Source: a bacterium | GTDB taxonomy: Bacteria; Lernaellota; Lernaellaia; JACKCT01 | NCBI GenBank assembly: GCA_019912885.1 | Contig: JAIOHV010000090.1 | Span: 1 to 64,000, forward strand | Length of the DNA: 64,000 bases | Direction of reading: 5' to 3' | Shown here: piece after piece, positions 16,507-24,987 of the stretch | How the letters are laid out: the number at the start of each line of letters is the position of its first letter | Numbering within the stretch: position 1 is the first letter of the stretch | The notes under the pieces: model-generated | Databases searched by the model: none | What the model saw: the letters and a program-made list of their open reading frames with translations, nothing else | What the model was told of the DNA's origin: nothing | Program-made: the position numbers and the translations under genes

Positions 16507-18649
16507 GAGGATTTCCCTCGGCAATGGTATCGATCGGCTTGGCCGGGCCGTGCTCGTCCTTGATCAGTTCGCGCGCGCGGTCAAACATCGTGTCGTTGGC
16601 TTTCAAAAGATTCATGGCGTGCGGCAGGTTGTGCTGGCCGCGCTCGCCCTCGATGAGCTCGTTGTTGGACTCGATGCGAAGGAGGAGGTTCGCGAGTTTG
16701 GTGATGTTCGCGCCGTTCGCCTTTCGGATATCCACGTCCTTGCGCAACTGTTCGAGCTTCGGTTTCTGCCCGGCGAGGCCCTTCCGGATCGACTGCGTCC
16801 ACTCGGCCGCCTTCTTGTCGTAGCCTTCCTCGTGACATTCGACGCACGTCGCGAGAATGACCTCGGATGTCGTCTCCGAGCCCTCGGCGATCTGCGTGTG
16901 GCAGTTGACGCACTCGAGCTGCGCGTTCATCTCGTCGGGCTCGCTTTTCGCGCCGACGCCCGCCGTCCCCGCGACCAGGCCCGCGATGTCCTGGTGGCAG
17001 TCGGCGCAGGTCACCTTGCCCTGCCCTTCACCGTGGTGGCAGTCGGCGCAGTTGGTGAAGTGGTTCTCGCCGTGCTTGTCCATGCCGCCGTGGCATTCCG
17101 TGCAGGCAAAGCCCATCTCGTCGATATGCGTCTTGTGCGGATAGTTCACGCTGCCGAGCGTCACCTTTCGCGTGCTCATCTCGCTGTGGCACAGGTTCGT
17201 GCACGTCATCTCGAACGGTTGCACCTTCTCGGGCTCGTAATCCTCGATCAGCAGCTCCCTGGCCTGCTCGCCCATGACGTTCGCGGCCTCGAGGAGCTTC
17301 AGCGCATACTCCATGTTGTGGTGACCGCGGCCGACGCGGACCAGGCGAATGTTGTGCGCCGCGTCGCCGATGAGCGCCGCCGCCTTCTCGTATGTCCGAA
17401 TTGAAACCTTTTTCTTGGCATCCAGCAGGGCTTTTTCGGTCGCGGAGAGACGCTCGGCCGCCGCGTTCTCCTGCGTGCGCATGATGTCCTGCCAGTGATG
17501 GAGCATGTCGGCGTAACCTTCGCCGTGGCACTTGTCGCAGGCCGCGCCCATCGAGAGATAGGCGACATCCGTGGCGAGCGTCCCGTATTTGCCGGTCGAC
17601 GATTTCACGTGGCAGGACGCGCAATCGACGTTCGCCCGATACATCTTGGAGGGCATCTCCGGCACGCCCACGCCGCCGACGCCGCGATACAACTCGCGCG
17701 GGCCGAAATGCTGCTGGTCCGCATGGCAGACGGTGCAATTTTCGCCGAAATGTTCGCTTGTCGGGTTGCGAACGATCTCGTGCTCGATGCGGCTATGGCA
17801 TCGCCAGCACTCGACCTTGTGATCGGTCACGTGGTTCTTGTGGTAGGTCTCGGAGGTGTACTGCGTCGTAACGATTTCGCGCAGCGTTTTTTCGCGTTCG
17901 GAATGGCATTCGACGCAGCGGTCGTAGTCCACCTCGCCCTGGCCCGCGACGATATCGACGTGACAGGTGCGGCAGTCCGACCCTTCGTCGAAATAGCGGC
18001 CGTGTTCGAACATGCGGCCGTTGGTCTGAATCTGCATCGGCACTTCGGTGTGGCAGGTGCGGCAATCGGACAGGACGGGATCGCGCTTGCCGTTCTCGTC
18101 GGCCTTGAAGTGGCAGATGAAACAATCGCGCGGATCGACGGTGAGATGCTCGCCCTGGACGATCTGCCCGTGGCAGGTGACGCACCGCAGCTTCTTGCCG
18201 CGGCGCATCTCGTTCAAGTGGTTCGGATGCGAAAAGGTGACGCCCTGGAACTCCTTTTCGCCGGTGAGCTGATCGGTGGGATGGCATTCCTTGCAGCTCG
18301 CGTCAGGGATTTCCGCGTGATATTTCCCGCGCGCCTTGCCGGTGATGAAGATGACCAGGTGCGCCTGGCCGTCGGTGATCTTGCCCTTGAGGTAGTTGTA
18401 AAAGCCCGGCTCGTAGTGGCACTGGGCGCAATTGACGGTGTTGTGCGAGCTGGCACGCCAGGACTCGATGTACGGCGTCATGTTGTGGCAGGACCCGCAA
18501 AACTCGGGCTTGCTTGTGACCTCGAGCATGATGCCGCTGAACGCGAAAAACGCGGCCGCCGCGATCACGAAGACGACCGCGATGCGCCGCGGCGTCCATT
18601 TCCTCGTTTTTGGGGTAGGCGAGACCAGTTCGTCCTGATTGTTTTCCAC
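16496..18649 (-). CDS. Giant multihaem cytochrome c with NapC-type anchor (17 CXXCH plus one CXXXCH)
   Basis: 717 aa from GTG 18649 (VENNQDELVSPTPK); AAGGAG lies 8 bases upstream, and an upstream GTG in the same frame would begin before the promoter. A membrane helix (RIAVVFVIAAAAFFAFSGI) is followed by a NapC/NirT-like start (CGSCHNMTPYIESW). I count 17 CXXCH sites and one CTNLCH with three intervening residues. Two haem-free helical segments (about 395-480 and 630-705) share an HN..YALKLLEAAN..... pattern, which suggests internal duplication. First gene of the NrfD operon; it likely takes electrons from the quinone module to periplasmic carriers. Confidence 0.85.
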   Translation of the reverse strand: MENNQDELVSPTPKTRKWTPRRIAVVFVIAAAAFFAFSGIMLEVTSKPEFCGSCHNMTPYIESWRASSHNTVNCAQCHYEPGFYNYLKGKITDGQAHLVIFITGKARGKYHAEIPDASCKECHPTDQLTGEKEFQGVTFSHPNHLNEMRRGKKLRCVTCHGQIVQGEHLTVDPRDCFICHFKADENGKRDPVLSDCRTCHTEVPMQIQTNGRMFEHGRYFDEGSDCRTCHVDIVAGQGEVDYDRCVECHSEREKTLREIVTTQYTSETYHKNHVTDHKVECWRCHSRIEHEIVRNPTSEHFGENCTVCHADQQHFGPRELYRGVGGVGVPEMPSKMYRANVDCASCHVKSSTGKYGTLATDVAYLSMGAACDKCHGEGYADMLHHWQDIMRTQENAAAERLSATEKALLDAKKKVSIRTYEKAAALIGDAAHNIRLVRVGRGHHNMEYALKLLEAANVMGEQARELLIEDYEPEKVQPFEMTCTNLCHSEMSTRKVTLGSVNYPHKTHIDEMGFACTECHGGMDKHGENHFTNCADCHHGEGQGKVTCADCHQDIAGLVAGTAGVGAKSEPDEMNAQLECVNCHTQIAEGSETTSEVILATCVECHEEGYDKKAAEWTQSIRKGLAGQKPKLEQLRKDVDIRKANGANITKLANLLLRIESNNELIEGERGQHNLPHAMNLLKANDTMFDRARELIKDEHGPAKPIDTIAEGNPHDE

Positions 18650-18669
18650 GGCGTGCGCTCCTTCGTTTT

Positions 18670-18691
18670 GGGAAAGAGCAATTCGGATGCC
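18670..18691 (-). promoter_or_regulatory. Sigma-54 type promoter of the NrfD/cytochrome operon
   Basis: Read on the minus strand: GGCAT-CCGAAT-TGCTC-TTTCCC. GG and GC are exactly ten bases apart, as in the -24/-12 consensus TGGCAC-N5-TTGCW. Transcription would start near 18666, just before the AAGGAG of the 18-site cytochrome gene. The core and the following TTTCCC are shared with the promoters at 19031 and 29758. Confidence 0.6.
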
Positions 18692-19030
18692 GACGCGGTG
18701 CGTCACGTGACCCGGATCAAATCGAGGGATTTGTTCAACAAACGCGCCCCCTTTGCGCGCGCGTGCTATCGAAAACCTTACGAAATTCGCGAAGTTTGAG
18801 GCTACGTCGTTCTCGGATTGAGAACATCGAGTCTCTGTTTTCTCGATTCAAGAACGGCGCGAAAGCGCCTCGTCCGGGGAGATTGGAAATGGCTACGCCC
18901 GAAACTCCCCGGCGGCGTCTTAACGCAGTGCGTCAAAATGGCCGCGATTCCGGTAAGTTGCGTGCGTCGCGCGCCGCGTGAATCCGCGGTTCCAATAAAA
19001 TGAACGGTCGTTCAGAAACGGCGGCGTATC

Positions 19031-19052
19031 GGCACGAGAAATGCTCTTTCCC
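19031..19052 (+). promoter_or_regulatory. Sigma-54 type promoter of the 11-haem cytochrome b/c gene
   Basis: GGCAC-GAGAAA-TGCTC-TTTCCC with GG-N10-GC spacing. The predicted start is near 19056, about 30 bases before the ATG. From -24 to about -4 it matches the divergent promoter at 18670-18691 except in the non-conserved spacer. Confidence 0.58.
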
Positions 19053-19087
19053 GATGCGGGAGAAACGCTCGGATCGAAAGGGCTTTC

Positions 19088-21145
19088 ATGTACTCCTTGA
19101 AAAAAATTTGCCCGGTCCGGTTTGCATCGCTTGCGCTCGGCATCTTTCTCATAACCGCGGCGCCGGCCGCCCTTGCGGCGACAAACGCCGATTGCCTCGC
19201 CTGCCACGACGGCACGCTTGACGGCATGTCGCCGGATGACCTCGCGGAAATGGTTGTTCCGGCGCCGGAGGGCTTTCATCCCGCGCCCAAGCGGCACGCG
19301 CGGACCGAAAAGCCGTCGCTGACGATCGACGCGAAAAAATTCGCGGCGAGCATCCACGGCGAGTTCGCGTGCACCGATTGCCACGCGGACGTGGGCGAGC
19401 TTCCCCATGCGGCGAAGCTCGACGCGGTCGGTTGCGCCGCGTGCCATGAAGACGCGAGCGCGAAGTATGAAAACAGCGTCCACGCGGTTTCGGTCGCCAA
19501 CGGCAACGGCGACAGCAAGGCCGCGTTGTGCGCGGACTGCCACGGCACGCATGACATCCGGCCGATGGCGGACCCGGAAAACCGCGTTGCCAAGTCGAAC
19601 GTGGCGGCGACGTGCGCCAAGTGCCACCACGAGGACGTGGAGCTGGCGGGCCGCCGAGGCGGCAACGGGCACGACGTGGTGACGATGTATCGCGAGAGCA
19701 TCCACGCCAAGGCCATCATACGCGGCAATCTCAACGCGGCGACGTGCAACGACTGCCACCGCAGCCACGACCTGCGCCCGATGGTCGATCCGGATTCGTC
19801 CATCTACAAGATCAACGTTTCCACGACGTGCGGGCAGTGCCACAAGTCGGAAGCGGCGCAATACGACACGTCGGTTCACGGCGTCGCGCTTGCACGCGGC
19901 ATCTTCGAATCGCCGACGTGCAACGACTGCCACGGCGAGCACACCGTGGTGCCGACGGACGATCCGCTCAGCCGCGTCGCGCCGTCCAGCGTCGCGCAAA
20001 AATCGTGCAACGCCTGCCATGATCGCGAGCGGCTGACGCAGGATTTCGGCATCGCCGGCGGACGGATTCAGTCGTATTCCGACAGCTTCCACGGCCTGGC
20101 CGCCGGGCTTGGCGACGCGACGGTCGCGAACTGCGCGTCGTGCCACGGCATCCACGACATTTATCCGAGCTCCGACGCGCGAAGCACGATCCATCCGGAA
20201 AACATCCAGCAGACCTGCGGATCGTGCCATCCGAAGTTCGATGCCTCGGGCGTGGTCGGCATGGTGCACGGCGATCCGGAAGGCAGCATCGGCGCGCGCA
20301 TCAACGACATCGTCTGGTGGGTCTATCTCTGGCTCATCATCGGCGTCATCGGCTTCATGATCGTGCACAACTTCCTCGACTGGCGCCGGCGCGTGATGCA
20401 CCTTTTGCGGCGCCGCCCGAAACCGGCGTTCTACACCCGCCTCAACCGCATGGAGCGCGGGATGCACTACCTGCTGATCGCCAGTTTCTTCGGCCTGGCT
20501 TTCACCGGATTCATGCTCGTCTTCAAGGTGCCGGTTCCGTTCGTCTCCGGCGAGATGGCCGAGGGCGTGCGCTCGGACGCGCATCGCGTCGCGGCGGTCG
20601 GATTCATGGCCTGGGCCCTCTGGCATGCCTGGTACCTCATCGGCACCAAACGCGGCCGCGGCTGGATGATCGACATGATCCCGAAGATGAAAGACGCGCT
20701 GGACCTGAAAAAAGCGCTGTCGTACAGCGTCGGACGGGCGAAGGACAAGCCGAGGTTCGCTCGGTTCGGGTACCCGGAAAAGATGGAGTACCTCGCGCTG
20801 CTCTGGGGGTCGCTCATCATGATCGCGACGGGCCTGTTCCTGTGGTTCAAGGATTGGGTCTCGATCTGGTTCCCGTTCTGGTCGTTTGACGTGGCCACGA
20901 CGATCCACCTGATGGAAGCGATTCTCGCGACGCTCGCGATCATCATCTGGCATTTCTACTTCGTCATCTTCCGCGCGGACGTCGCCCCCATGGCGACGTG
21001 GTGGCTCGGAAACGGCGGCATGACCGAAGACGAGTTGAAGCATCATTTCCCGCTCGAATACGAGCGTGTGATTCGCGAACGCGCCGCCGCCGAGGCCGCG
21101 AAATCCAAGGCTCCGCCCAAACCGGACGTGACGCCTTCGGAGTAG
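19088..21145 (+). CDS. Undecahaem cytochrome c fused to a dihaem b-type membrane domain (CbcL-like)
   Basis: 685 aa. A signal peptide ending ALA is followed by a periplasmic region with eleven CXXCH sites (CLACH, CTDCH, CAACH, CADCH, CAKCH, CNDCH, CGQCH, CNDCH, CNACH, CASCH, CGSCH). From about residue 400 there are membrane helices with conserved His (RGMHYLL, SDAHRVAA, LWHAWYL, TTIHLME, IIWHFYF), as in FdnI/HydC-type cytochromes b. The architecture is that of Geobacter CbcL, an inner-membrane menaquinol oxidase used in respiration to low-potential extracellular acceptors. It is a single-gene unit with its own sigma-54 type promoter and terminator. Confidence 0.85.
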   Translation: MYSLKKICPVRFASLALGIFLITAAPAALAATNADCLACHDGTLDGMSPDDLAEMVVPAPEGFHPAPKRHARTEKPSLTIDAKKFAASIHGEFACTDCHADVGELPHAAKLDAVGCAACHEDASAKYENSVHAVSVANGNGDSKAALCADCHGTHDIRPMADPENRVAKSNVAATCAKCHHEDVELAGRRGGNGHDVVTMYRESIHAKAIIRGNLNAATCNDCHRSHDLRPMVDPDSSIYKINVSTTCGQCHKSEAAQYDTSVHGVALARGIFESPTCNDCHGEHTVVPTDDPLSRVAPSSVAQKSCNACHDRERLTQDFGIAGGRIQSYSDSFHGLAAGLGDATVANCASCHGIHDIYPSSDARSTIHPENIQQTCGSCHPKFDASGVVGMVHGDPEGSIGARINDIVWWVYLWLIIGVIGFMIVHNFLDWRRRVMHLLRRRPKPAFYTRLNRMERGMHYLLIASFFGLAFTGFMLVFKVPVPFVSGEMAEGVRSDAHRVAAVGFMAWALWHAWYLIGTKRGRGWMIDMIPKMKDALDLKKALSYSVGRAKDKPRFARFGYPEKMEYLALLWGSLIMIATGLFLWFKDWVSIWFPFWSFDVATTIHLMEAILATLAIIIWHFYFVIFRADVAPMATWWLGNGGMTEDELKHHFPLEYERVIRERAAAEAAKSKAPPKPDVTPSE

Positions 21146-21161
21146 CGGACGCGCGTCGATG

Positions 21162-21190
21162 TCGGGGGCTCGGGGCGGCCGAGTCCCCGA
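21162..21190 (+). terminator. Rho-independent terminator after the cytochrome b/c gene
   Basis: Hairpin TCGGGG-G-CTCGG / CCGAG-T-CCCCGA with a GGCGG loop region, followed by TTTCATTTT. It starts 17 bases after the stop codon. Confidence 0.7.
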
Positions 21191-21304
21191 TTTCATTTTG
21201 GGGAAGATCGAGCAATGAAGATTGACGATGGCAAGATTGGCCCGCCCGTGTCGGACCGCTTCCGGTCGCTTGCGGGCGCGGCCTGGCCGATTTAACGTCG
21301 AGGC

Positions 21305-21694
21305 ATGCCGAAATTGATGACGCTCGCCATCATCGGCGCGGGCGGATTCGCCGGCGCCATCGCGCGCTACGGGCTCTCCGGCGCCGTGCACCGATTCACC
21401 GGATCGTGGTTTCCGTACGGGACGATGGTCGTGAACGTGCTGGGGTGCCTCGCGATCGGCGTGCTGATGACGCTGGTCGAGGATCGCCAGGCTCTTTCGC
21501 AGGCGCAACGCGAGTTTCTCGTGATCGGCCTTCTGGGCTCGTTCACCACCTTTTCGACGTTCGGCTGGGAATCGATCGCGCTCGTGCGCGCGGGAAGCCT
21601 GGCCTCGGCCGCGGCGAATGTTGCATTGAGCGTCGCGCTCGGGCTTGTCGCCGTGGCTTCCGGGCGGTGGCTGGCGTTGGCGGCGATACGGTGA
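21305..21694 (+). CDS. crcB: Fluoride ion channel FluC/CrcB
   Basis: 129 aa, normal length, four membrane helices. The conserved signatures are GGFAGAIARYGLS, GTMVVNVLGCLAIG and GLLGSFTTFSTF (the Phe/Thr track of the dual-topology channel). It exports fluoride passively. No fluoride riboswitch consensus is visible in the 110 bases between the preceding terminator and the start. The DUF190 gene that follows at 21877 is a common companion of crcB. Confidence 0.93.
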   Translation: MPKLMTLAIIGAGGFAGAIARYGLSGAVHRFTGSWFPYGTMVVNVLGCLAIGVLMTLVEDRQALSQAQREFLVIGLLGSFTTFSTFGWESIALVRAGSLASAAANVALSVALGLVAVASGRWLALAAIR

Positions 21695-21696
21695 GG

Positions 21697-21866
21697 TCGT
21701 ACACCGAAGGTACAGCGAAGCCACGGATGTCGCAGGGAATCGTTTGACCGGAAATGAAACACCGTGCGCTCCGTGTCTCCGCCGTGTTCTCCGTGTACCG
21801 CCGGATGGCGATGCGTTCGCTTACGGGCACGGGCACGGGCATGGGCGAGGGCACGGGCAAGGGAAA
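21697..21866. repeat. Intergenic repeat cluster matching the one at 5.2-5.5 kb
   Basis: Contains GTACACCGAAGG (21697-21730), an inverted longer copy of the same family (21763-21808, whose complement reads CGGCGGTACACGGAG), and tandem GGGCAC/GGGCAT/GGGCGA hexamers (21825-21866). The same three components occur together at 5318-5470, so this is a composite dispersed intergenic element. Confidence 0.6.
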
Positions 21867-21876
21867 GGATGACGCC

Positions 21877-22218
21877 ATGAAAGTCGAAGGCGACGGCAAG
21901 CTTCTGCGAATCTTCGTCGGCGAGGGCGATCGCCGGGACGGCAAGCCCGTTTACGAGCTCCTTGTCGCGGCGGCGCTGGAACACGGACTCGCGGGCGCCA
22001 CCGTCTTGCGGGGCCTTGCGGGCTACGGCGCGCACAGCCGCATCCACACCACGCGCGTGCTGCGGCTTTCGGAGGATCTCCCGGTCATCGTCGAGATTGT
22101 CGATCGGCCCGACCGCATTCAGGCGTTCCTGTCCGTCGTGGACGACCTGGTGACCGAAGGCATGATCATGGTGGAAAACGTGCACATCATCGCGTACAGG
22201 CGCCAAACGGGCGAATGA
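21877..22218 (+). CDS. DUF190 protein linked to the fluoride channel
   Basis: 113 aa from ATG 21877 (MKVEGDGKLLRIFVGE); AAAGGA lies about 7 bases upstream. Upstream in-frame codons are hexamer repeats, so they are excluded. The conserved DUF190 pattern is present: LLRIFVGEGDRRDGKPVYELLV, GLAGATVLRGLAGYG and LPVIVEIVD..... The fold is PII-like (ferredoxin-like alpha/beta). DUF190 genes are regularly found next to crcB and are thought to have an accessory or sensing role in fluoride resistance; the biochemical role is not established. Confidence 0.88.
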   Translation: MKVEGDGKLLRIFVGEGDRRDGKPVYELLVAAALEHGLAGATVLRGLAGYGAHSRIHTTRVLRLSEDLPVIVEIVDRPDRIQAFLSVVDDLVTEGMIMVENVHIIAYRRQTGE

Positions 22219-22285
22219 CGCCCTTGCAATTCGCGTCAAGCGAGCGCCCGCGCGGGCGGCGCGATTTGTCCAGCGCCGCGCGCAA

Positions 22286-23434
22286 TCAAACTTCGTTTTC
22301 GGACAGACGCCGCCAGGCGGTCCCGAGGACCGACGCGGCGCGTTCGATGTCGCCGGCCGTGGTGCCGCGCCCAAGCGAAAGACGCACCGTGCCGAGCGCC
22401 TCATCGGCGGCGACGCCCATCGCGGTGATGACGGCGGATGCGGTTTCGCCGCCCTCGTGGCAGGCGGATCCGGTTGACGCCGCGATCTCGGGTGCTCTCG
22501 CCAGAACCTGGCTTGCCCGCACGCCGGGAAACCGAACGCTGAGCGTGTTCGGAAGCCGCGCGTCGGAAGGACCATTCAGGACAATACCAGGCACGCCTTC
22601 ACACAATTGCGTCCACAACCGATCGCGCAAAACGCGCACGCGCGCCGCCTCGTCGAGCATCGTCTCGCGCGCGATTTCGCACGCGGCGCCGAGGCCCGCG
22701 ATTGACGCGACGTTTTCGGTTCCCGGACGCAGGCCGCGCTCGTGCGACGCGCCAAGCAGCAGCGCCTCGATCGGCGTGCCGCGCCGGATGTAGAGCGCTC
22801 CGATCCCTTTGGGCGCGTAGAGCTTGTGGCCCGCGATCGACAGGAGATCGATGCCAAGCTCATCGACCTGAACGGGAATCTTGCCCGCGGACTGCGCCGC
22901 ATCGGAATGGACGAGCGCGCCGTGTGCCTTCGCGATCGCGCTGATCTCGCGAAGCGGCTGGATCGCACCCGTTTCGTTGTTCGCGTGCATGATCGAGACA
23001 AGCGCGGCGCCGCTCCGCAGCGCGGCCTCGATCGCATCGAGCCGGACGCAACCGTCGCCGTCCACGCCCGCGCGGATAAGCGTCCACCCCTGGCGTTCGA
23101 GAAAACGGCAAGGCCGTTCCGTCGCCGGATGTTCGATCGTTGACGTGACGACAACGCGCCTTGCCGGCGTCGCCGCCGCGGCGCCGCGTATGGCAAGGTT
23201 GTTCGCCTCCGTCCCGCCGGAGGTGAACACGATTTCGTCCGGCGCCGCGCCGACAAGCGCCGCGACCTGCTCGCGCGCCCGCTCGACAGCCGCTTTCGCC
23301 CGTTGGCCGTAAACGTGGCCGCTCGACGGATTGCCGAAGTGCTCGCGAAGATGCGGGAGCATCGCCTCGACGACCGCCGGCAATACCGGCGTCGTGGCGT
23401 TGTGATCCAGGTAGATGGGGGATTCCGAACTCAT
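22286..23434 (-). CDS. Cysteine desulfurase (NifS/IscS-like, class V aminotransferase)
   Basis: 382 aa. PLP enzyme signatures: YLDHNATTPV at the start, HSDAAQSAGKIPV, and the Schiff-base lysine in SIAGHKLYAPKGIG. The active-site loop Cys that takes sulfur from cysteine as persulfide is in STGSACHEGG. It is the last gene of an operon with a sulfide:quinone oxidoreductase-like flavoprotein, a DsrE-like protein and an ArsR-rhodanese regulator, so it is likely part of persulfide handling rather than the housekeeping ISC system. No IscU or IscR gene is adjacent. Confidence 0.9.
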   Translation of the reverse strand: MSSESPIYLDHNATTPVLPAVVEAMLPHLREHFGNPSSGHVYGQRAKAAVERAREQVAALVGAAPDEIVFTSGGTEANNLAIRGAAAATPARRVVVTSTIEHPATERPCRFLERQGWTLIRAGVDGDGCVRLDAIEAALRSGAALVSIMHANNETGAIQPLREISAIAKAHGALVHSDAAQSAGKIPVQVDELGIDLLSIAGHKLYAPKGIGALYIRRGTPIEALLLGASHERGLRPGTENVASIAGLGAACEIARETMLDEAARVRVLRDRLWTQLCEGVPGIVLNGPSDARLPNTLSVRFPGVRASQVLARAPEIAASTGSACHEGGETASAVITAMGVAADEALGTVRLSLGRGTTAGDIERAASVLGTAWRRLSENEV

Positions 23435-23446
23435 ATTGGATCTCCG

Positions 23447-24598
23447 TCAAAACCAGCGCCGCAGCCATTCCTTTTCGAACGCCACCTTGCCCCAGTGCCA
23501 CCGCCGTCCGGGCGCGCGCATCTTTATGACCGGCACGGGTTCGGCGTAGAAGTTGCCCTTGCCAAAACCCGCACGGCCGTTTCCGACCTCGATAAAACAT
23601 TCGCCGTGCCCTTCAAACGCGGCGGGCTTTCCGGCACCCGTGATGATCCGCGCAATGTTGCGGGCCACGACCGACGCCTGCGCGTGCGCGAAAACGCCGG
23701 CCTTGGGCAGCGGTTTGCCGAGCATCAGCGGGATGCCGGTCACGTCGCCGATCGCGTAAACGCGGGGGAATCGCGTTTCCATCGTGTGGCGGTCCACCGG
23801 AATCCATCCGTTTTCCGCCACGAGCCCCGCGTCGCGGACGACCTTCGGCGCGCGGATCGGCGGAACATGGACAAGCAGATCGAATTCCGCCGTCGCGCCG
23901 TTTGAGAACGATATTCGCCGCGCGGCGGCGTCCACGCTCGTGACCTGATGCTCGGGGTGATAGAAGACGCCTTTCGACTCGACCATCCCGCGGACCAGGG
24001 CGGACACCTCCGGACCCGCGACGCCCATCGGGCCGGGCTCCGCGGTGTAAAGGTCAATCGATACGTTGTCGCGCACGCCGCGCCGCCGGCAGTCGTGTTC
24101 GAGGAGCATGGCGGCCTCATAGGGCGCGGCCGGGCATTTGTACGCGGGCGCCGCGGTCATCACGACAAGCCGCCCTGCGCGAAAATCCCGGAGCGCGTTG
24201 CGAAGGCTCTCGGCGCCGGCCAGCGTGCAGAAATTGTGACCGGCGTCGGCAAGGCCAGGAATCAATTCGGGCGCGAAGTCGGCGCCGAGAGCGATAACGA
24301 TGTGGTCCGCGTCTAACGTGCTTTCGCCGACCCAGACGCGACGGTTCGCGGGTTCAATGGACGCGATATCGCCGCGCACGACCTCGACGCCCCGCGTTTT
24401 CAGGCGATCGATCGGGCGCGAAATCTGCTCGGCGCGCCGATCGCCCGTCATCAGCCAGAGAAGCGACGGAGCGAAGACGTGGCGCTCCTCGCGCTCGACC
24501 AAAACGACGCGGTGGCCGGCGGGCAGCTTTTTGCGAAGTTCCACCGCGGTGACGACGCCGCCCACGCCGCCTCCGAGCACAAGGATGGTCTGGTTCAT
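23447..24598 (-). CDS. Sulfide:quinone oxidoreductase-like flavoprotein
   Basis: 383 aa from ATG 24598 (MNQTILVLGGGVGGVVTA), with GGAGAAG just upstream. The FAD-binding GxGxxG is LGGGVGG; the second nucleotide-binding region is GRLVVMTAAPAYKCPAAPYE, whose CPAAPYE element is typical of SQR/flavocytochrome c sulfide dehydrogenase flavoproteins. The FAD ribityl motif is VYAIGDVTGI. It lies between the DsrE gene and the cysteine desulfurase. SQRs oxidise sulfide to persulfide or polysulfide and reduce quinone at the membrane. Which cysteines are redox-active cannot be decided here, so the exact substrate is inferred. Confidence 0.85.
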   Translation of the reverse strand: MNQTILVLGGGVGGVVTAVELRKKLPAGHRVVLVEREERHVFAPSLLWLMTGDRRAEQISRPIDRLKTRGVEVVRGDIASIEPANRRVWVGESTLDADHIVIALGADFAPELIPGLADAGHNFCTLAGAESLRNALRDFRAGRLVVMTAAPAYKCPAAPYEAAMLLEHDCRRRGVRDNVSIDLYTAEPGPMGVAGPEVSALVRGMVESKGVFYHPEHQVTSVDAAARRISFSNGATAEFDLLVHVPPIRAPKVVRDAGLVAENGWIPVDRHTMETRFPRVYAIGDVTGIPLMLGKPLPKAGVFAHAQASVVARNIARIITGAGKPAAFEGHGECFIEVGNGRAGFGKGNFYAEPVPVIKMRAPGRRWHWGKVAFEKEWLRRWF

Positions 24599-24633
24599 GG
24601 CTTCTCCTCCCATGTCTCCACCAAAGCGATCGT

Positions 24634-24987
24634 TCAAAACACCAGCACGCGATTGGCCGACTGCGTCCAATCGGTCAGCTCATCGAGCGTGCTTCGCCTT
24701 GCGCCGTCCGCGAGCTCGCCTTCGGTCAGGCCACGCGCGTCCATGCACGTCCCGCAGACGCCGATCTGGCCGCCGTGCCGCGTGACCGCCTTCAGCATCA
24801 GTTCGACGTTATAGAAGCCCGCCGGCACCTTCTGCCCGGATTTGGCGCAACTGGCCGCGTCGCCCATGAGAAAGACGCGGACCAACTCGCCGTCGCGCCG
24901 CGCAAGCGAACCCGCGAGTCTCAGGCCGTTGTAGCTGCGTTCGGTTCCGTACGGGGGATCGTTCAGGATGATCAGTGTCGCCGTCAT
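24634..24987 (-). CDS. DsrE-family sulfur-transfer protein
   Basis: 117 aa. The start TATLIILNDPPYGTERSYNGLRLA is typical of DsrE/YchN proteins. Conserved cysteines occur in GDAASCAKSGQ and in VCGTCMDARG, the probable persulfide carrier site. A GGGAGGTG ribosome site precedes the ATG, which overlaps the regulator stop (ATGA). Members relay sulfane sulfur between enzymes in the cytoplasm. With the rhodanese, SQR-like protein and desulfurase in the same operon, a role in sulfane sulfur trafficking is likely. Confidence 0.9.
   Translation of the reverse strand: MTATLIILNDPPYGTERSYNGLRLAGSLARRDGELVRVFLMGDAASCAKSGQKVPAGFYNVELMLKAVTRHGGQIGVCGTCMDARGLTEGELADGARRSTLDELTDWTQSANRVLVF

Larger units (their letters stand above)
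18650..19087. promoter_or_regulatory. Divergent control region between two cytochrome operons, with palindromes
   Basis: 438 bases without a gene. Besides two sigma-54 type promoters (annotated separately) it contains the inverted repeat GTTCTC-N5-GAGAAC (18809-18825) followed about 28 bases later by a similar imperfect one (TTTCTCGATTCAAGAAC), TTTGTT-C-AACAAA near 18731-18743, and TGAACG-GT-CGTTCA (19001-19014) just upstream of the rightward promoter. The paired GTTCTC elements sit about 140-200 bases from both start sites, a usual distance for NtrC-type activator sites. Which protein binds is unknown. Confidence 0.4.

Noticed and set aside
21191-21304. Fluoride riboswitch upstream of crcB
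   Set aside because: I looked for the conserved GATGG and CTGATG elements in the right order and did not find them between the terminator and the start.
18920-21724. A 934-codon open frame on the minus strand across the 11-haem cytochrome gene
   Set aside because: It is an Arg-, His- and Asp-rich shadow frame typical of antisense to GC-rich codons. The plus strand has a clear signal peptide, eleven haem sites and membrane helices.
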